Part shown: positions 34,680-43,405 of the stretch, piece by piece
How positions within the stretch are numbered: position 1 is the stretch's first letter
How the letters are laid out: each line of letters opens with the position of its first letter
Assembly (NCBI RefSeq): GCF_000192475.1
Contig: NZ_AEYW01000012.1
Coordinates: 186,001 to 250,000, forward strand
From: Ruegeria conchae
GTDB lineage: Bacteria > Pseudomonadota > Alphaproteobacteria > Rhodobacterales > Rhodobacteraceae
DNA length: 64,000 nucleotides
Reading direction: 5' to 3'
Program-made: the position numbers and the translations under genes
The notes under the pieces: generated by a model
What the model was told of the DNA's origin: nothing
The model's input: the letters and a program-made list of their open reading frames with translations, nothing else
Databases searched by the model: none

Positions 34680-35965
34680 GTGATTTATGCCGCCGCAGCG
34701 CGCACGACCTGGCCCGACTGATCCGGATAAGAGAAGTCAAGCCATCGGAGGTCATGCAGGCACATCTCGAACGGATCGCACTTCGCGAACCTGTGCTCGG
34801 GGCATTTCAGTACCTTGATGCAGATCGCGCCATGGATCGGGCACTGGCTGCCGATAATCGGCAATCTGACGGGCCGCTCCATGGTGTCCCATTCGTAATC
34901 AAGGATATCATCGATACCGATGACATGCCGACCGGTTGGGGCAGTGACCTGTATTCTAATCGACAACCGGTAATGAACGCGGCCTGCGTTCAGATGCTTC
35001 TCGATGTGGGCGCCATTCCTATCGGCAAAACAGTTACGACCGAGTTCGCCTATTTCCGGCCCGGCAAAACAGCGAACCCGCACAATCCAGAACATACTCC
35101 GGGTGGCTCATCATCGGGTTCCGCTGCAGCGGTCGCTGATTTCATGGCCCCGCTGGCCTTTGGATCACAGACGGCGGCATCATTGATCCGACCGGCTGCA
35201 TATTGCGGAGTTTATGGATTTCGCCCTACGATCCATGGCTACCCGCTTTTCGGTGTGATGGGGTTGTCACCAAGCCTTGATACGCTTGGGGTACTCGCCC
35301 GTCATCCATATGATCTTGCACTTACCGATGCGGTTCTACGCGGCATCGAGTCGCCTCAACGAGCGCGTTTTGAGGACAGTTTGCCGCGGATCAGCCTGAT
35401 GCGCGGACCACACTGGATGGATGGCTCGATTGAGATGCGTGACACCTGCACCCGTGCTATGTCCGCCATTGCAGCCGCAGGATCGGATTCTGGCGAAATT
35501 GCCCATCCTGCAATCCTTGCTGACCTAACAGCGGCACATCATACCATTATGGCCTACGAGGCCGCACGACTACGCCTTGATGAATTTGAAAAAGGATTGC
35601 CGGCGATCAGTCCTCAATTTCATGCGCTGATCGAAGCCGGCTTAAAGATCAGCGAGGCGGATTACCAGCATGCTCTGATCCTCCGTGATCGTGCCGAATT
35701 AGTATTGGAACAAATTTTTGGGGATACCGATGCCCTTCTCGTGCCGTCTGCGCCAGGTTCGGCCCCAGTGGGCCTTGAAGCGACCGGAGATCCCTTGTTC
35801 TCGCGCATGTGGAACCTTTTGCAGGTTCCTTCGATCGCCATCCCATTTGGGGTCAACCAAAATGGACTGCCACTAGGGATACAGCTTGTCGCGCCAAAGG
35901 GCTATGACGCCCGGCTACTGGATATTGCGCAATGGGTCAGTAACATCCTAAACCCATTGGGTTGA
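34676..35965 (+). CDS. Amidase signature family hydrolase
   Basis: A 429-residue amidase with the Ser-cisSer-Lys triad: K76 in PFVIKD, S145 in PGGSSSGSAAAVA and nucleophile S169 in GSQTAASLIRP. The nucleophile loop has AA where GG is usual, which may affect substrate fit. It hydrolyses an amide to acid and ammonia. It is the last gene of the operon begun at 30852, overlapping the DUF1116 gene by four bases. The pathway substrate is therefore likely to pass through an amide intermediate. It is convergent with the transporter gene that follows. Confidence 0.88.
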   Translation: MSDLCRRSAHDLARLIRIREVKPSEVMQAHLERIALREPVLGAFQYLDADRAMDRALAADNRQSDGPLHGVPFVIKDIIDTDDMPTGWGSDLYSNRQPVMNAACVQMLLDVGAIPIGKTVTTEFAYFRPGKTANPHNPEHTPGGSSSGSAAAVADFMAPLAFGSQTAASLIRPAAYCGVYGFRPTIHGYPLFGVMGLSPSLDTLGVLARHPYDLALTDAVLRGIESPQRARFEDSLPRISLMRGPHWMDGSIEMRDTCTRAMSAIAAAGSDSGEIAHPAILADLTAAHHTIMAYEAARLRLDEFEKGLPAISPQFHALIEAGLKISEADYQHALILRDRAELVLEQIFGDTDALLVPSAPGSAPVGLEATGDPLFSRMWNLLQVPSIAIPFGVNQNGLPLGIQLVAPKGYDARLLDIAQWVSNILNPLG

Positions 35966-35979
35966 ATTTTTCGGTTCGT

Positions 35980-36912
35980 CTAACCGATTAACGGCAACAA
36001 TATCGCCAACGAAATTGGTATACTAACGGCTGCTATCAAGGTCTGAAGCGTGACGATTGCGGCCATCAAAGGCGCGTCCCCGCCTAGTTGCTTGGACAAA
36101 GTGTACGATGAAGCCCCCGTAGGCACCACGGAATAGACCACTGCAATCTGCAAAACATCCTGAGGTAACCCGACAAGTATTCCGATACATAGCGCAGCAA
36201 CCGGAAACACCATCATCTTGCCGACAATAGCCAGCATTAGAGGCAGCGCACTCGCCGCCATCGCCCGGACACGCAGGTTTGCGCCAACAGCCAGCAGAGT
36301 AATGGGCAATGCGCCCGCCCCAAGAATGTCAGCCACCTCGTGGACAACAGGAATGCGGTCACCGATCATCTGGTTTGCCCCAATCGCCAATAGGATCGAG
36401 ATGACATAGGGATTTCGCCCAAGCTCACGCAGGATAGCGATCGGCAATCGGGTCGCAGTATCCTGTTTCAATGCCCCCACCATCATGACCACCATGACGA
36501 TGTTGGTGATAGGCACCAATATGGCTGTCGCCAGAATGGCGATGTCAAACCCCACTGGACCGTAAAGATTGGCTGCAAGCGCAAGGCCTATGAATGAGTT
36601 ATGTCGCGCACTTCCCTGCAAGATCGACGTCGCCTGCGGTGCCGCATATCCCATCAGACGGGCACTGATGACTGCAAATACCAGCGCCGCCAAAAACCCA
36701 CCCAATATGGTCATCGAATAAAGGCCAAGCGCAGATTTATCTAACGGCGATAACGAGATCTTCGTGAATAACAGGCAGGGCATCAAAACCCAATAAACCA
36801 GCTTGTCATTCAGGTTCCAGAAATCGGTGCTGGGAATTCCACCTTTACGAAGTGCCAGACCCAACGCGATAATCAAAAAGATCGGTAATATTGAAGTCAG
36901 AATAGTAAGCAT
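35980..36912 (-). CDS. AEC-family (auxin efflux carrier-like) transporter
   Basis: A 310-residue membrane protein with about ten hydrophobic segments and the family layout of two five-helix repeats, with the region SVVPTGASSYTLSKQLGGDAPLMAAIV near the end. Bacterial AEC proteins move malonate, malate or related organic acids, in or out. The gene lies 80 bases downstream of the RidA-like gene on the same strand, so it may be the last gene of the sarcosine-oxidase operon. It ends 14 bases from the convergent amidase gene. Confidence 0.83.
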   Translation of the reverse strand: MLTILTSILPIFLIIALGLALRKGGIPSTDFWNLNDKLVYWVLMPCLLFTKISLSPLDKSALGLYSMTILGGFLAALVFAVISARLMGYAAPQATSILQGSARHNSFIGLALAANLYGPVGFDIAILATAILVPITNIVMVVMMVGALKQDTATRLPIAILRELGRNPYVISILLAIGANQMIGDRIPVVHEVADILGAGALPITLLAVGANLRVRAMAASALPLMLAIVGKMMVFPVAALCIGILVGLPQDVLQIAVVYSVVPTGASSYTLSKQLGGDAPLMAAIVTLQTLIAAVSIPISLAILLPLIG

Positions 36913-36992
36913 CTCAAATTAATATTAAATCTGGGCTGCACTTCGACATACTGTCATACAGTGATATTCTAGACAACTCGACCGCCACCCAT

Positions 36993-37406
36993 TCAAGCGC
37001 TTTCGTCCGTGTCTTCGTCGATCACAGCCATTGCATCAATTTCAACCAACAGTGAAGGGTCGGCCAAACCTTGCACGACAACCCCGGTCGAACAGTGATG
37101 CACGCCTTCAAACCAGCGGTTGATTGCCTCGTAAACCGCTGGCCGGTAGGAAATATCAGTGACATAGACCGTCAGCTTGCAAACATCGGCAAGGCTACCT
37201 CCGGCCTCTTCCATCCAGCGTTGAATATTGCGGCAGGCCTGATCCGCCTGGGCACCAGGATCATCTTCGCCGATGAGTGTCCCATCCAGCAAAGTTCCAA
37301 CTTGGCCCTGCATGAAGACAAAATCGCCTCGCGCCCGGATCGCCTTGGAATAGGTCGCCTGAGCGTGATAGCGGGTTTGATATTTGTGAATATGTGTTCG
37401 TGCCAT
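36993..37406 (-). CDS. RidA/YjgF-family protein, atypical
   Basis: A 137-residue RidA-fold protein (VFMQGQVGTLLDGTL, LADVCKLTVYVTD, LLVEIDAMAVID). Canonical RidA enzymes hydrolyse reactive imines and need an arginine about 14 residues before the VEIEA motif. Here the matching region reads HHCSTGVVVQGL, with no arginine, so it probably belongs to a non-RidA subgroup without the classic deaminase site. It starts 14 bases after soxG and is part of the soxBDAG operon, where imine products of amine oxidation would arise. Confidence 0.83.
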   Translation of the reverse strand: MARTHIHKYQTRYHAQATYSKAIRARGDFVFMQGQVGTLLDGTLIGEDDPGAQADQACRNIQRWMEEAGGSLADVCKLTVYVTDISYRPAVYEAINRWFEGVHHCSTGVVVQGLADPSLLVEIDAMAVIDEDTDESA

Positions 37407-37420
37407 TCGCTTTTTTCCCT

Positions 37421-37918
37421 CTAGGCGACGGCACGGGAAAGATAATCCTCGGCCATATCACCAAAGCTCTGCTCTACGGCAAATTCAAAACCATCTTCAC
37501 ACCGCATAATTAGTGCTTTGAGGCCAAACAATTCAGTATAGGTCACGGTTTCTTCGCCGAACTCAGTTTCATGTATATCCAACGGACACGCAATGGACAT
37601 CACTTCGTCAGCTTGCGGACCGACCACTCGAAAGAATGTCAGCGTATCCGAAACCCGCACGATGCTGATTTCCGCCGGGCAATTGGTTGGGCTGAGGTGT
37701 TTCTCCAGTTCGGCTTCCTGCTCCAGCGGAGCGCGCGCGATCCAGTGGTTTCGCCCGACATGATACAATTCGACTGAAGCTTGACCTGTCCGCGAGTTCG
37801 GCCGCTCCGGCAGTGTAGGTAGAACATCAGCTGCCCAGTTTTGAATGGCAGCTGGACTCCCTTTGAGATCAAACAGCGCGTTTAGGGGTTGGCGCACTAT
37901 TGCCACGTCATAAGTCAT
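37421..37918 (-). CDS. soxG: Sarcosine oxidase gamma-subunit-like protein
   Basis: A 165-residue protein of the SoxG family, related to GcvT-like folds and recognised by its position and by VGRNHWIARAP and VSDTLTFFRVVGP. In the heterotetrameric oxidase it stabilises the alpha-beta core. The start codon lies one base after the soxA stop (TGAGATG), so it is coupled to it. The same four-subunit arrangement occurs in N-methylglutamate dehydrogenase (MgdD), so the enzyme identity is not settled by this subunit. Confidence 0.8.
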   Translation of the reverse strand: MTYDVAIVRQPLNALFDLKGSPAAIQNWAADVLPTLPERPNSRTGQASVELYHVGRNHWIARAPLEQEAELEKHLSPTNCPAEISIVRVSDTLTFFRVVGPQADEVMSIACPLDIHETEFGEETVTYTELFGLKALIMRCEDGFEFAVEQSFGDMAEDYLSRAVA

Positions 37919-37919
37919 C

Positions 37920-40787
37920 TCAGGACCTCAAAAGCTTGCCGTCGGGATCGTGGAACACCGGCTTGGTGATTTTGACCGGGATCACTTCATCTTTCAGGCG
38001 GACATGAGCAATTTCCCCGTGTCGGCTATGACCATTCTTCAGCAATGCCAATCCGACCCAGCGATCGTTCACAACACTCCAGACGCAGGCAGTCACGAGG
38101 CCTTCGGTGGCCTCTTTACGACCTCCGGGGGTTAGCGGCGCGCCTTCTGGCACTTGCCTGTTGTGATCTTCGGGTAGAATGCCCACCAACTCCCGCCGAG
38201 TTGCTTTTCCTTCGCGACGCAGCTGTATCGAGCGTTTGCCAAGATAGTCTGTCTTTTTCTTGGACATTGCCCAACCCATCCCAAGGTCATAGGCATCCAC
38301 TGTGCCGTCGACTTCGTGTCCCAGCGACAGAAAACCCTTTTCGACACGCAGCACATGGCTCGATTCCGAGCCCACCGGTTGGATCCCAAAGGGGGCACCT
38401 GCCTCGATCACCTTGGCCCATAACTCCGCCATGTGGCGTGGAGCGACATTGACCTCAAAGGAAAGTTCACCCGTGAAACTGACGCGAACGATGCGCGCGG
38501 GAAAACCTGCGACGGTCCCATCCCTGAAAGACATGAATGGAAACACCTCGGGCGAGAGGTCGACATCTGTGCCAAGAGCCTGCATCACATCGCGCGCGCG
38601 CGGGCCGCAAATCGTGGCGTTGTTCCATTGGCTTGTCACTGTTGTGATCATCACCTGCCAATCCGGGAATTCTGTCTGAAGCAGCTTTTCCATATGCTGA
38701 TTTATTGAATCCGCATGACCGGTAGAGGTGGAAACAAGCCATCTGTGTTCATCAAGCCGGAACACCACGCCATCATCCAGGATCAGCCCATCATCCGATA
38801 GCATCAGCCCGTAACGACCATTGCCGGGCGTCAGCGAAGATACCATGTTAGAATAGATAAAATCCAGGAATTGCGGGACATCGCGGCCTTTCAACTCGAA
38901 TGTCCCTAACGGTGAGCCATCATAGACGCCAACGCCTTCCCGAACGGCACGGCATTCACGGTTCACGGCGTCTTGCAGGCCTTCACCCTGTTGAGGGAAA
39001 TAACCCGGGCGCCGCCAACGCGCACCGGCCTCATACATGACCGCGCCATTGTCTTTGTTCCACTGGGTAACTGGCGTGTGCCGATAGGGGAACAGAACCG
39101 AATCCTCGCGTAGCCCGCCGATCGCACCGAAGGACACAGGTGTGTAGGGCGAGCGGAAAGTGGTTGTTCCGACCTCTTGCAACGGCACACCTTTTTGCAT
39201 CGCAACAGTGCCGATGATGTTGATATTCCCGGTCTTACCCTGATCAATACCCATGCCGCCGGTGGTATAGCGTTTGACGTGTTCGACATTGTCATAGCCC
39301 TCACGCAGAGCCAGATGCACGTCACTGACAGACACGTCATTCTGAATATCCAGAAACGCCTTTCCGCGCTGGCCAGGCAGGTCTACCCGCCAAAGTGGCT
39401 CAATCTCATATGCAAGCTCCTCGCCCCCATCGATAATCTGATCAAGTGTCAGTTGCCCAGCCGCAGCGCCAACCGCTGTGCAGTTCTGCACTGGTTGATA
39501 AGGAAGAAAGGCAGCCAAATCTTCGTCAAACCTTAGAGTGCTGCGAGATTGAGACCACAAATGTACAGTCGGGTTCCATCCCCCTGAATGCGCAAGCAAA
39601 TCGCATTCAATCCAGTTTACAGAACCCGATGAGGAAACGGCTTTTACTGCTTTGACCCCTTTATGACCGCGCACATCTCCAACAACGGTTGAAGATTGCA
39701 CAGTGATTTCGGGCACCAATTCCAGTGCGGCCTGAGGTACGCAAGAGCGACTGTCGAGGATAGCCTCAACCCGCACCCCTGCCGCGATCAGATCAGAGGC
39801 GACCGCATATGCACTGTTGTTGTTGGTAAACAGGACCACTCTTTTTCCGGGAATAACCCCCCATCGGTTGAAATAGGCCTGTACCGAGGATGCTAACATA
39901 ACCCCGGGCCGGTCGTTATTGCTGAAGACCATGGCACGTTCGGTTGCGCCTGTGGCGATAACCACTTCCCCTGCCCTCACGCGCCAAGAACGCTCAATGA
40001 TGCTTCCCTGGTCAGGATTACGCTCATTCACAATCAGCAAATTGTGTTCGCGATATGCCCAGACGGTCGCATTCTGCAAATGGGTTACATTGGCCATCCC
40101 CCGCAGCTCCAGAACGGCAGCCTCCACCCAACCCATTGCAGGTTGCCCGTCGATGGAAAGATCGCAGTTCAACAGGCTGCCACCTGCCTCAGAGTCTTCG
40201 TCGGCAAGGAATACGCGCTTACCCGCCCGTCCTGCCTTAAGCGCTGCCTTCAGTCCGGCGGGGCCTGCGCCAGCGACCAAGACATCAGCATGGGCGTGGC
40301 GCGCTTCGAAATGCCCCGAGGATGGCGGCTGAGCCGGTGCAGCAGCCAACCCGGCAGCTTTGCGAATTGAAGGCTCAAAAAGATGCCAATTGGGCCATTT
40401 GAACGTCTTGTAATAAAATCCGGCCGGTATGAAACGGCTGAGCAGTTGATTTACACCGCCAATATCAAACTCGGGCGATGGCCAGCAATTCACCGAACGT
40501 GCGCTTAGCCCGTCGCGCAAAGGGACGGTGGTTGCCGGGCGGTTCCCCGAGGCATCCTCACCATCCAGCTCCACCAGTGTCGCGGGTTCTTCGGGACCAT
40601 GACCAACAATGCCACGAGGGCGGTGATACTTGAAACTGCGCGCCGTGACACGAACATCGTTGGCCAATAAGGCCGAGGCAAGAGTATCGCCTTCAAACCC
40701 CTCATAGGATTTGCCATTGAAGGTAAATCGCAGAGTTCGGCTTCGATCAATCCGCCCACCAGATGCACAGCGGTTATTCTGAGTCAT
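37920..40787 (-). CDS. soxA: Sarcosine oxidase alpha subunit (or N-methylglutamate dehydrogenase equivalent)
   Basis: A 955-residue subunit from the ATG at 40787, which has GGAGG seven bases upstream inside soxD; a longer frame is less likely. The N-terminus has the ferredoxin-like LRFTFNGKSYEGFEGDTLASALLAN, then a dinucleotide site VLVAGAGPAGLKAALKAG, and the C-terminal third is a GcvT-type folate domain that accepts the methyl-derived carbon. With SoxB, SoxD and SoxG it oxidises an N-methyl amino acid, normally sarcosine to glycine. Alpha subunits of N-methylglutamate dehydrogenases look the same, so substrate remains open. Confidence 0.9.
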   Translation of the reverse strand: MTQNNRCASGGRIDRSRTLRFTFNGKSYEGFEGDTLASALLANDVRVTARSFKYHRPRGIVGHGPEEPATLVELDGEDASGNRPATTVPLRDGLSARSVNCWPSPEFDIGGVNQLLSRFIPAGFYYKTFKWPNWHLFEPSIRKAAGLAAAPAQPPSSGHFEARHAHADVLVAGAGPAGLKAALKAGRAGKRVFLADEDSEAGGSLLNCDLSIDGQPAMGWVEAAVLELRGMANVTHLQNATVWAYREHNLLIVNERNPDQGSIIERSWRVRAGEVVIATGATERAMVFSNNDRPGVMLASSVQAYFNRWGVIPGKRVVLFTNNNSAYAVASDLIAAGVRVEAILDSRSCVPQAALELVPEITVQSSTVVGDVRGHKGVKAVKAVSSSGSVNWIECDLLAHSGGWNPTVHLWSQSRSTLRFDEDLAAFLPYQPVQNCTAVGAAAGQLTLDQIIDGGEELAYEIEPLWRVDLPGQRGKAFLDIQNDVSVSDVHLALREGYDNVEHVKRYTTGGMGIDQGKTGNINIIGTVAMQKGVPLQEVGTTTFRSPYTPVSFGAIGGLREDSVLFPYRHTPVTQWNKDNGAVMYEAGARWRRPGYFPQQGEGLQDAVNRECRAVREGVGVYDGSPLGTFELKGRDVPQFLDFIYSNMVSSLTPGNGRYGLMLSDDGLILDDGVVFRLDEHRWLVSTSTGHADSINQHMEKLLQTEFPDWQVMITTVTSQWNNATICGPRARDVMQALGTDVDLSPEVFPFMSFRDGTVAGFPARIVRVSFTGELSFEVNVAPRHMAELWAKVIEAGAPFGIQPVGSESSHVLRVEKGFLSLGHEVDGTVDAYDLGMGWAMSKKKTDYLGKRSIQLRREGKATRRELVGILPEDHNRQVPEGAPLTPGGRKEATEGLVTACVWSVVNDRWVGLALLKNGHSRHGEIAHVRLKDEVIPVKITKPVFHDPDGKLLRS

Positions 40788-41031
40788 CTGGGGCCTCCAC
40801 AATGTCATGGGTCCGGGTATCACGCCAAATCGTGACCCACTCGCTACAGCCTCGCGCATGCCACCACCGTTCCTGAACTGGGCCTAAGGGGTTTGGCGCC
40901 ACGGTCAAATACTCGACCCATTCCGCGTCGTTAACGCTGTTCGGGTCGGGGCGGTCTGCACCGACCGCGCCTCCAAAGATAAATTCGCTTTCATTACGTT
41001 TGCCGCAGAATGGGCAGGGAATTAGCATCAT
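40774..41031 (-). CDS. soxD: Sarcosine oxidase delta subunit
   Basis: An 85-residue zinc-binding subunit. The metal ligands are visible as CPFCG near the start (C6, C9) and HARGC near residue 60. The sequence RWWHARGCSEWVTIWRDT is typical of SoxD. Its last 14 bases overlap soxA, whose ribosome binding site lies within it. The gene order B-D-A-G is the standard one for this complex. Confidence 0.92.
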   Translation of the reverse strand: MMLIPCPFCGKRNESEFIFGGAVGADRPDPNSVNDAEWVEYLTVAPNPLGPVQERWWHARGCSEWVTIWRDTRTHDIVEAPDDSE

Positions 41032-41044
41032 GAACCTTACCCTC

Positions 41045-42295
41045 CTAACGCGCCGTGGTTGTCCCGGCTTCCATCACAAAATCCAGATGGCGAAACCGGT
41101 TGAGCGTAAACGAAGACATCAGTGGATGAGGCTCGCTCTTGGCCACCAGATGGGCAAGCGTCAACCCACCGGCGGGGATAGCCTTGTAACCGCCCCACCA
41201 ACCGGCTGTTACAAACAAACCCGGCAAGTCTGTCTGATCCATAATGGGTGAGGCATCGTGAGCAATATCCAGATGCCCGCCCCATTGCCGCATAAGTTTG
41301 AGTTTCTTGAACGACGGGAACAGGGAAAGCATCGCGGTTACCGTGTCTTCAAACACGTTCTGCTTAATATCGCGTCGGAAACTCTGACCCATATCCGGTG
41401 CACCGCCGATCACCATCTCACCCTTGTCGGATTGGCTGAAATAGAACCCGCTGTCAGGGCAGTTCACTATGACGTCCACTAGTGGTTTCACCGGCTCAGA
41501 CACAAATGCCGTCAGGTTCATCGTGCGCAAAGGTAGCTTCAGCCCGACGGTTTCAGTCAACGTTGTGGTATGACCTGAGACGGCGACAACAACTTTTTTG
41601 GCACGAATCGTACCGCGATTGGTTTCGACACCGCTGATATGGCCATCAGCCCCGCGGATCAGAGATTGAATTGCGGTTTGCTGGTGTATCTCGACCCCAA
41701 GCGCATCAGCCGCGCGCGCATATCCCCACGCCACTGCATCATGCCTGTTCACGCCAGCATCCGTATGCACCATGCCGCAAATTACAGGCAAACGCGCATC
41801 CGGGCCGCCCCCGGTCAGCGCTGGTATTCTGCTACGCAGTTCGTTCTCCGATATCTGTTCGTAAGTCGAACCGTAAATATCCATCGCCAGTTGCCGTCGC
41901 CTGAGCTCGCGCAACTTGGGCCAAGTTTGCACAACATCCACCATGGTGCGCTTCGAATGCATCATGTTGAAGTTCAGTTCGTGCGTCAGACCCTCATACA
42001 TGGCGACGGATTTGACGTAGAAGGGGATCGACTCGTCCCGCATGTAATTGGATCGGATGGTCACCGTATTACGAGCGATATTGCCACCACCTAGCCAACC
42101 TTTTTCAACCACAGCGACGTCTGTAATGTCGAATTCTTTGGCGAGATAAAAGGCGGTCGCAAGACCGTGCCCCCCAGCACCGATCACAACAACCTCATAC
42201 TGGTCTTTGAGCGGGGGGGAACGCCAAGCCCGCGACCAGTTTCGGTGCCCTGAAAGTGCATTCCGGGCGAGCGAGAACACAGAATATTTTTGCAT
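41045..42295 (-). CDS. soxB: Sarcosine oxidase beta subunit
   Basis: A 416-residue flavoprotein starting at the ATG at 42295, where the sequence begins MQKYSVFSLARNAL as in other SoxB proteins. The FAD site is VVVIGAGGHGLATAFYLA. RHDAVAWGYARAA carries a conserved histidine in the region that binds FMN covalently in known SoxB. It holds the amine-oxidising site. First gene of a five- or six-gene minus-strand operon (soxB-D-A-G, ridA-like, possibly AEC transporter). A clear inverted repeat lies just upstream of the start. Confidence 0.9.
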   Translation of the reverse strand: MQKYSVFSLARNALSGHRNWSRAWRSPPLKDQYEVVVIGAGGHGLATAFYLAKEFDITDVAVVEKGWLGGGNIARNTVTIRSNYMRDESIPFYVKSVAMYEGLTHELNFNMMHSKRTMVDVVQTWPKLRELRRRQLAMDIYGSTYEQISENELRSRIPALTGGGPDARLPVICGMVHTDAGVNRHDAVAWGYARAADALGVEIHQQTAIQSLIRGADGHISGVETNRGTIRAKKVVVAVSGHTTTLTETVGLKLPLRTMNLTAFVSEPVKPLVDVIVNCPDSGFYFSQSDKGEMVIGGAPDMGQSFRRDIKQNVFEDTVTAMLSLFPSFKKLKLMRQWGGHLDIAHDASPIMDQTDLPGLFVTAGWWGGYKAIPAGGLTLAHLVAKSEPHPLMSSFTLNRFRHLDFVMEAGTTTAR

Positions 42296-42307
42296 GGTGA
42301 TCCCAAT

Positions 42308-42334
42308 ATTGACCACAAGCAATGTACGGTCAAT
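42308..42334. promoter_or_regulatory. Inverted repeat upstream of soxB, candidate operator
   Basis: ATTGACC at 42308-42314 and GGTCAAT at 42328-42334 form a perfect 7-bp inverted repeat with a 13-base spacer, beginning 13 bases from the soxB start. TGTACGGT occurs within it at 42323 and again at 42383, nearer the divergent dioxygenase gene. A regulator binding both is plausible. Confidence 0.42.
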
Positions 42335-42572
42335 AAATTATTTTACCATCACGCAAAACTATTGGCCGTTTAACCAAATTGTTGTACGGTGAGTCATGAA
42401 CTTCCGCATTAAACAGTTTCACCGGAACCTCGCTGGCAAATGGTCTGCCCGGTCGCGGTGGCCTTGTTTCATCATCAATTGCCGCAGTTCTCCATCTTAC
42501 TGACACCACGTGGATCGCGGCGCTTCGCGCCAATTTACGAACCCGCCCGGAAACGGAGTGGAAACTAAATGG

Positions 42573-43370
42573 ATGGATCAGATGACCAAGCCAATTGAAC
42601 TTAAGGACCTGCAGGAATCCTACGCGCGAGACGGCGTCGTATTGTTAAAAAGTATCCTGTCAGACGACTGGCTAAGCAAATTGCAGGATGCAGTTGATAC
42701 CGAAGTCACAAAAGGAGACCGATACTTTGCGTATAAAAATATGCGCGAAAACCCCGGCACTTTTCAGGACTATTGCCTGACATCGGATATCGGACAACGC
42801 GTGGCTGAGGTATCAGGCAGTCCGTGGACATCGTTAATCTATGACCAGATTTTCGTAAAAGAGCCGGGAACGCGGACCCAAACCGGATGGCACACGGATC
42901 AGCCCTATTGGCCCGTCGCAGGACCGATCATGACGATGTGGATCGCACTTGACCCGGTTGACCCCGACAATGGAGCACTGGAATTTGTGCGTGGATCACA
43001 TGCATGGGGCGCAAAATACCGGCCTTTCAAAACCGATCAGCAAGGTGGTTTCCTGCACTATCTGGAAGAAGATAACCCGGATTACATAGACATGCCGGAT
43101 TTTGAGGCCGACCGTGCCCAATATGACATCTTCCACTTTGAAAACATGAAACCAGGCGACGCACTCGCCTTTGACGGAATGACCGTACATTCGGCTATGG
43201 GCAATCGGACTTCGACACGCCGCAGGCGCGGATACGCAATTCGATTTGCTGTCGAAGGTGCGACCTATGAACCTCGGGATTCGGTTACAGAATGGCTACA
43301 TGACGATAGTTTGAAACCCGGCGCACCCTTTGCAGGGGGCCGGTTTCCAATCATCTATGAAACTGCCTAA
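42573..43370 (+). CDS. Phytanoyl-CoA dioxygenase (PhyH) family protein
   Basis: A 265-residue Fe(II)/2-oxoglutarate dioxygenase from the ATG at 42573. The iron ligands are H107 and D109 in GWHTDQPYW and H206 in MTVHSAMGN, and a cluster of arginines just after (217-219) can bind 2-oxoglutarate. Bacterial PhyH proteins hydroxylate small molecules such as ectoine, or demethylate or lyse phosphonates and betaines. It is divergent from soxB and convergent with a Rieske oxygenase gene. It could hydroxylate an N-methylated compound upstream of the sarcosine oxidase, but its substrate is unknown. Confidence 0.87.
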   Translation: MDQMTKPIELKDLQESYARDGVVLLKSILSDDWLSKLQDAVDTEVTKGDRYFAYKNMRENPGTFQDYCLTSDIGQRVAEVSGSPWTSLIYDQIFVKEPGTRTQTGWHTDQPYWPVAGPIMTMWIALDPVDPDNGALEFVRGSHAWGAKYRPFKTDQQGGFLHYLEEDNPDYIDMPDFEADRAQYDIFHFENMKPGDALAFDGMTVHSAMGNRTSTRRRRGYAIRFAVEGATYEPRDSVTEWLHDDSLKPGAPFAGGRFPIIYETA

Positions 43371-43374
43371 GATA

Positions 43375-43396
43375 CGGGGCCGGCGATCCGGCCCCG
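43375..43396. terminator. GC-rich hairpin between convergent genes
   Basis: CGGGGCCGG pairs with CCGGCCCCG (9 bp) around the four-base loop CGAT. It lies four bases after the PhyH stop and nine bases before the end of the opposing Rieske gene. No T-run follows on either strand, so it is terminator-like but not a textbook intrinsic terminator. Confidence 0.5.
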
Positions 43397-43405
43397 AACC
43401 AGAAA

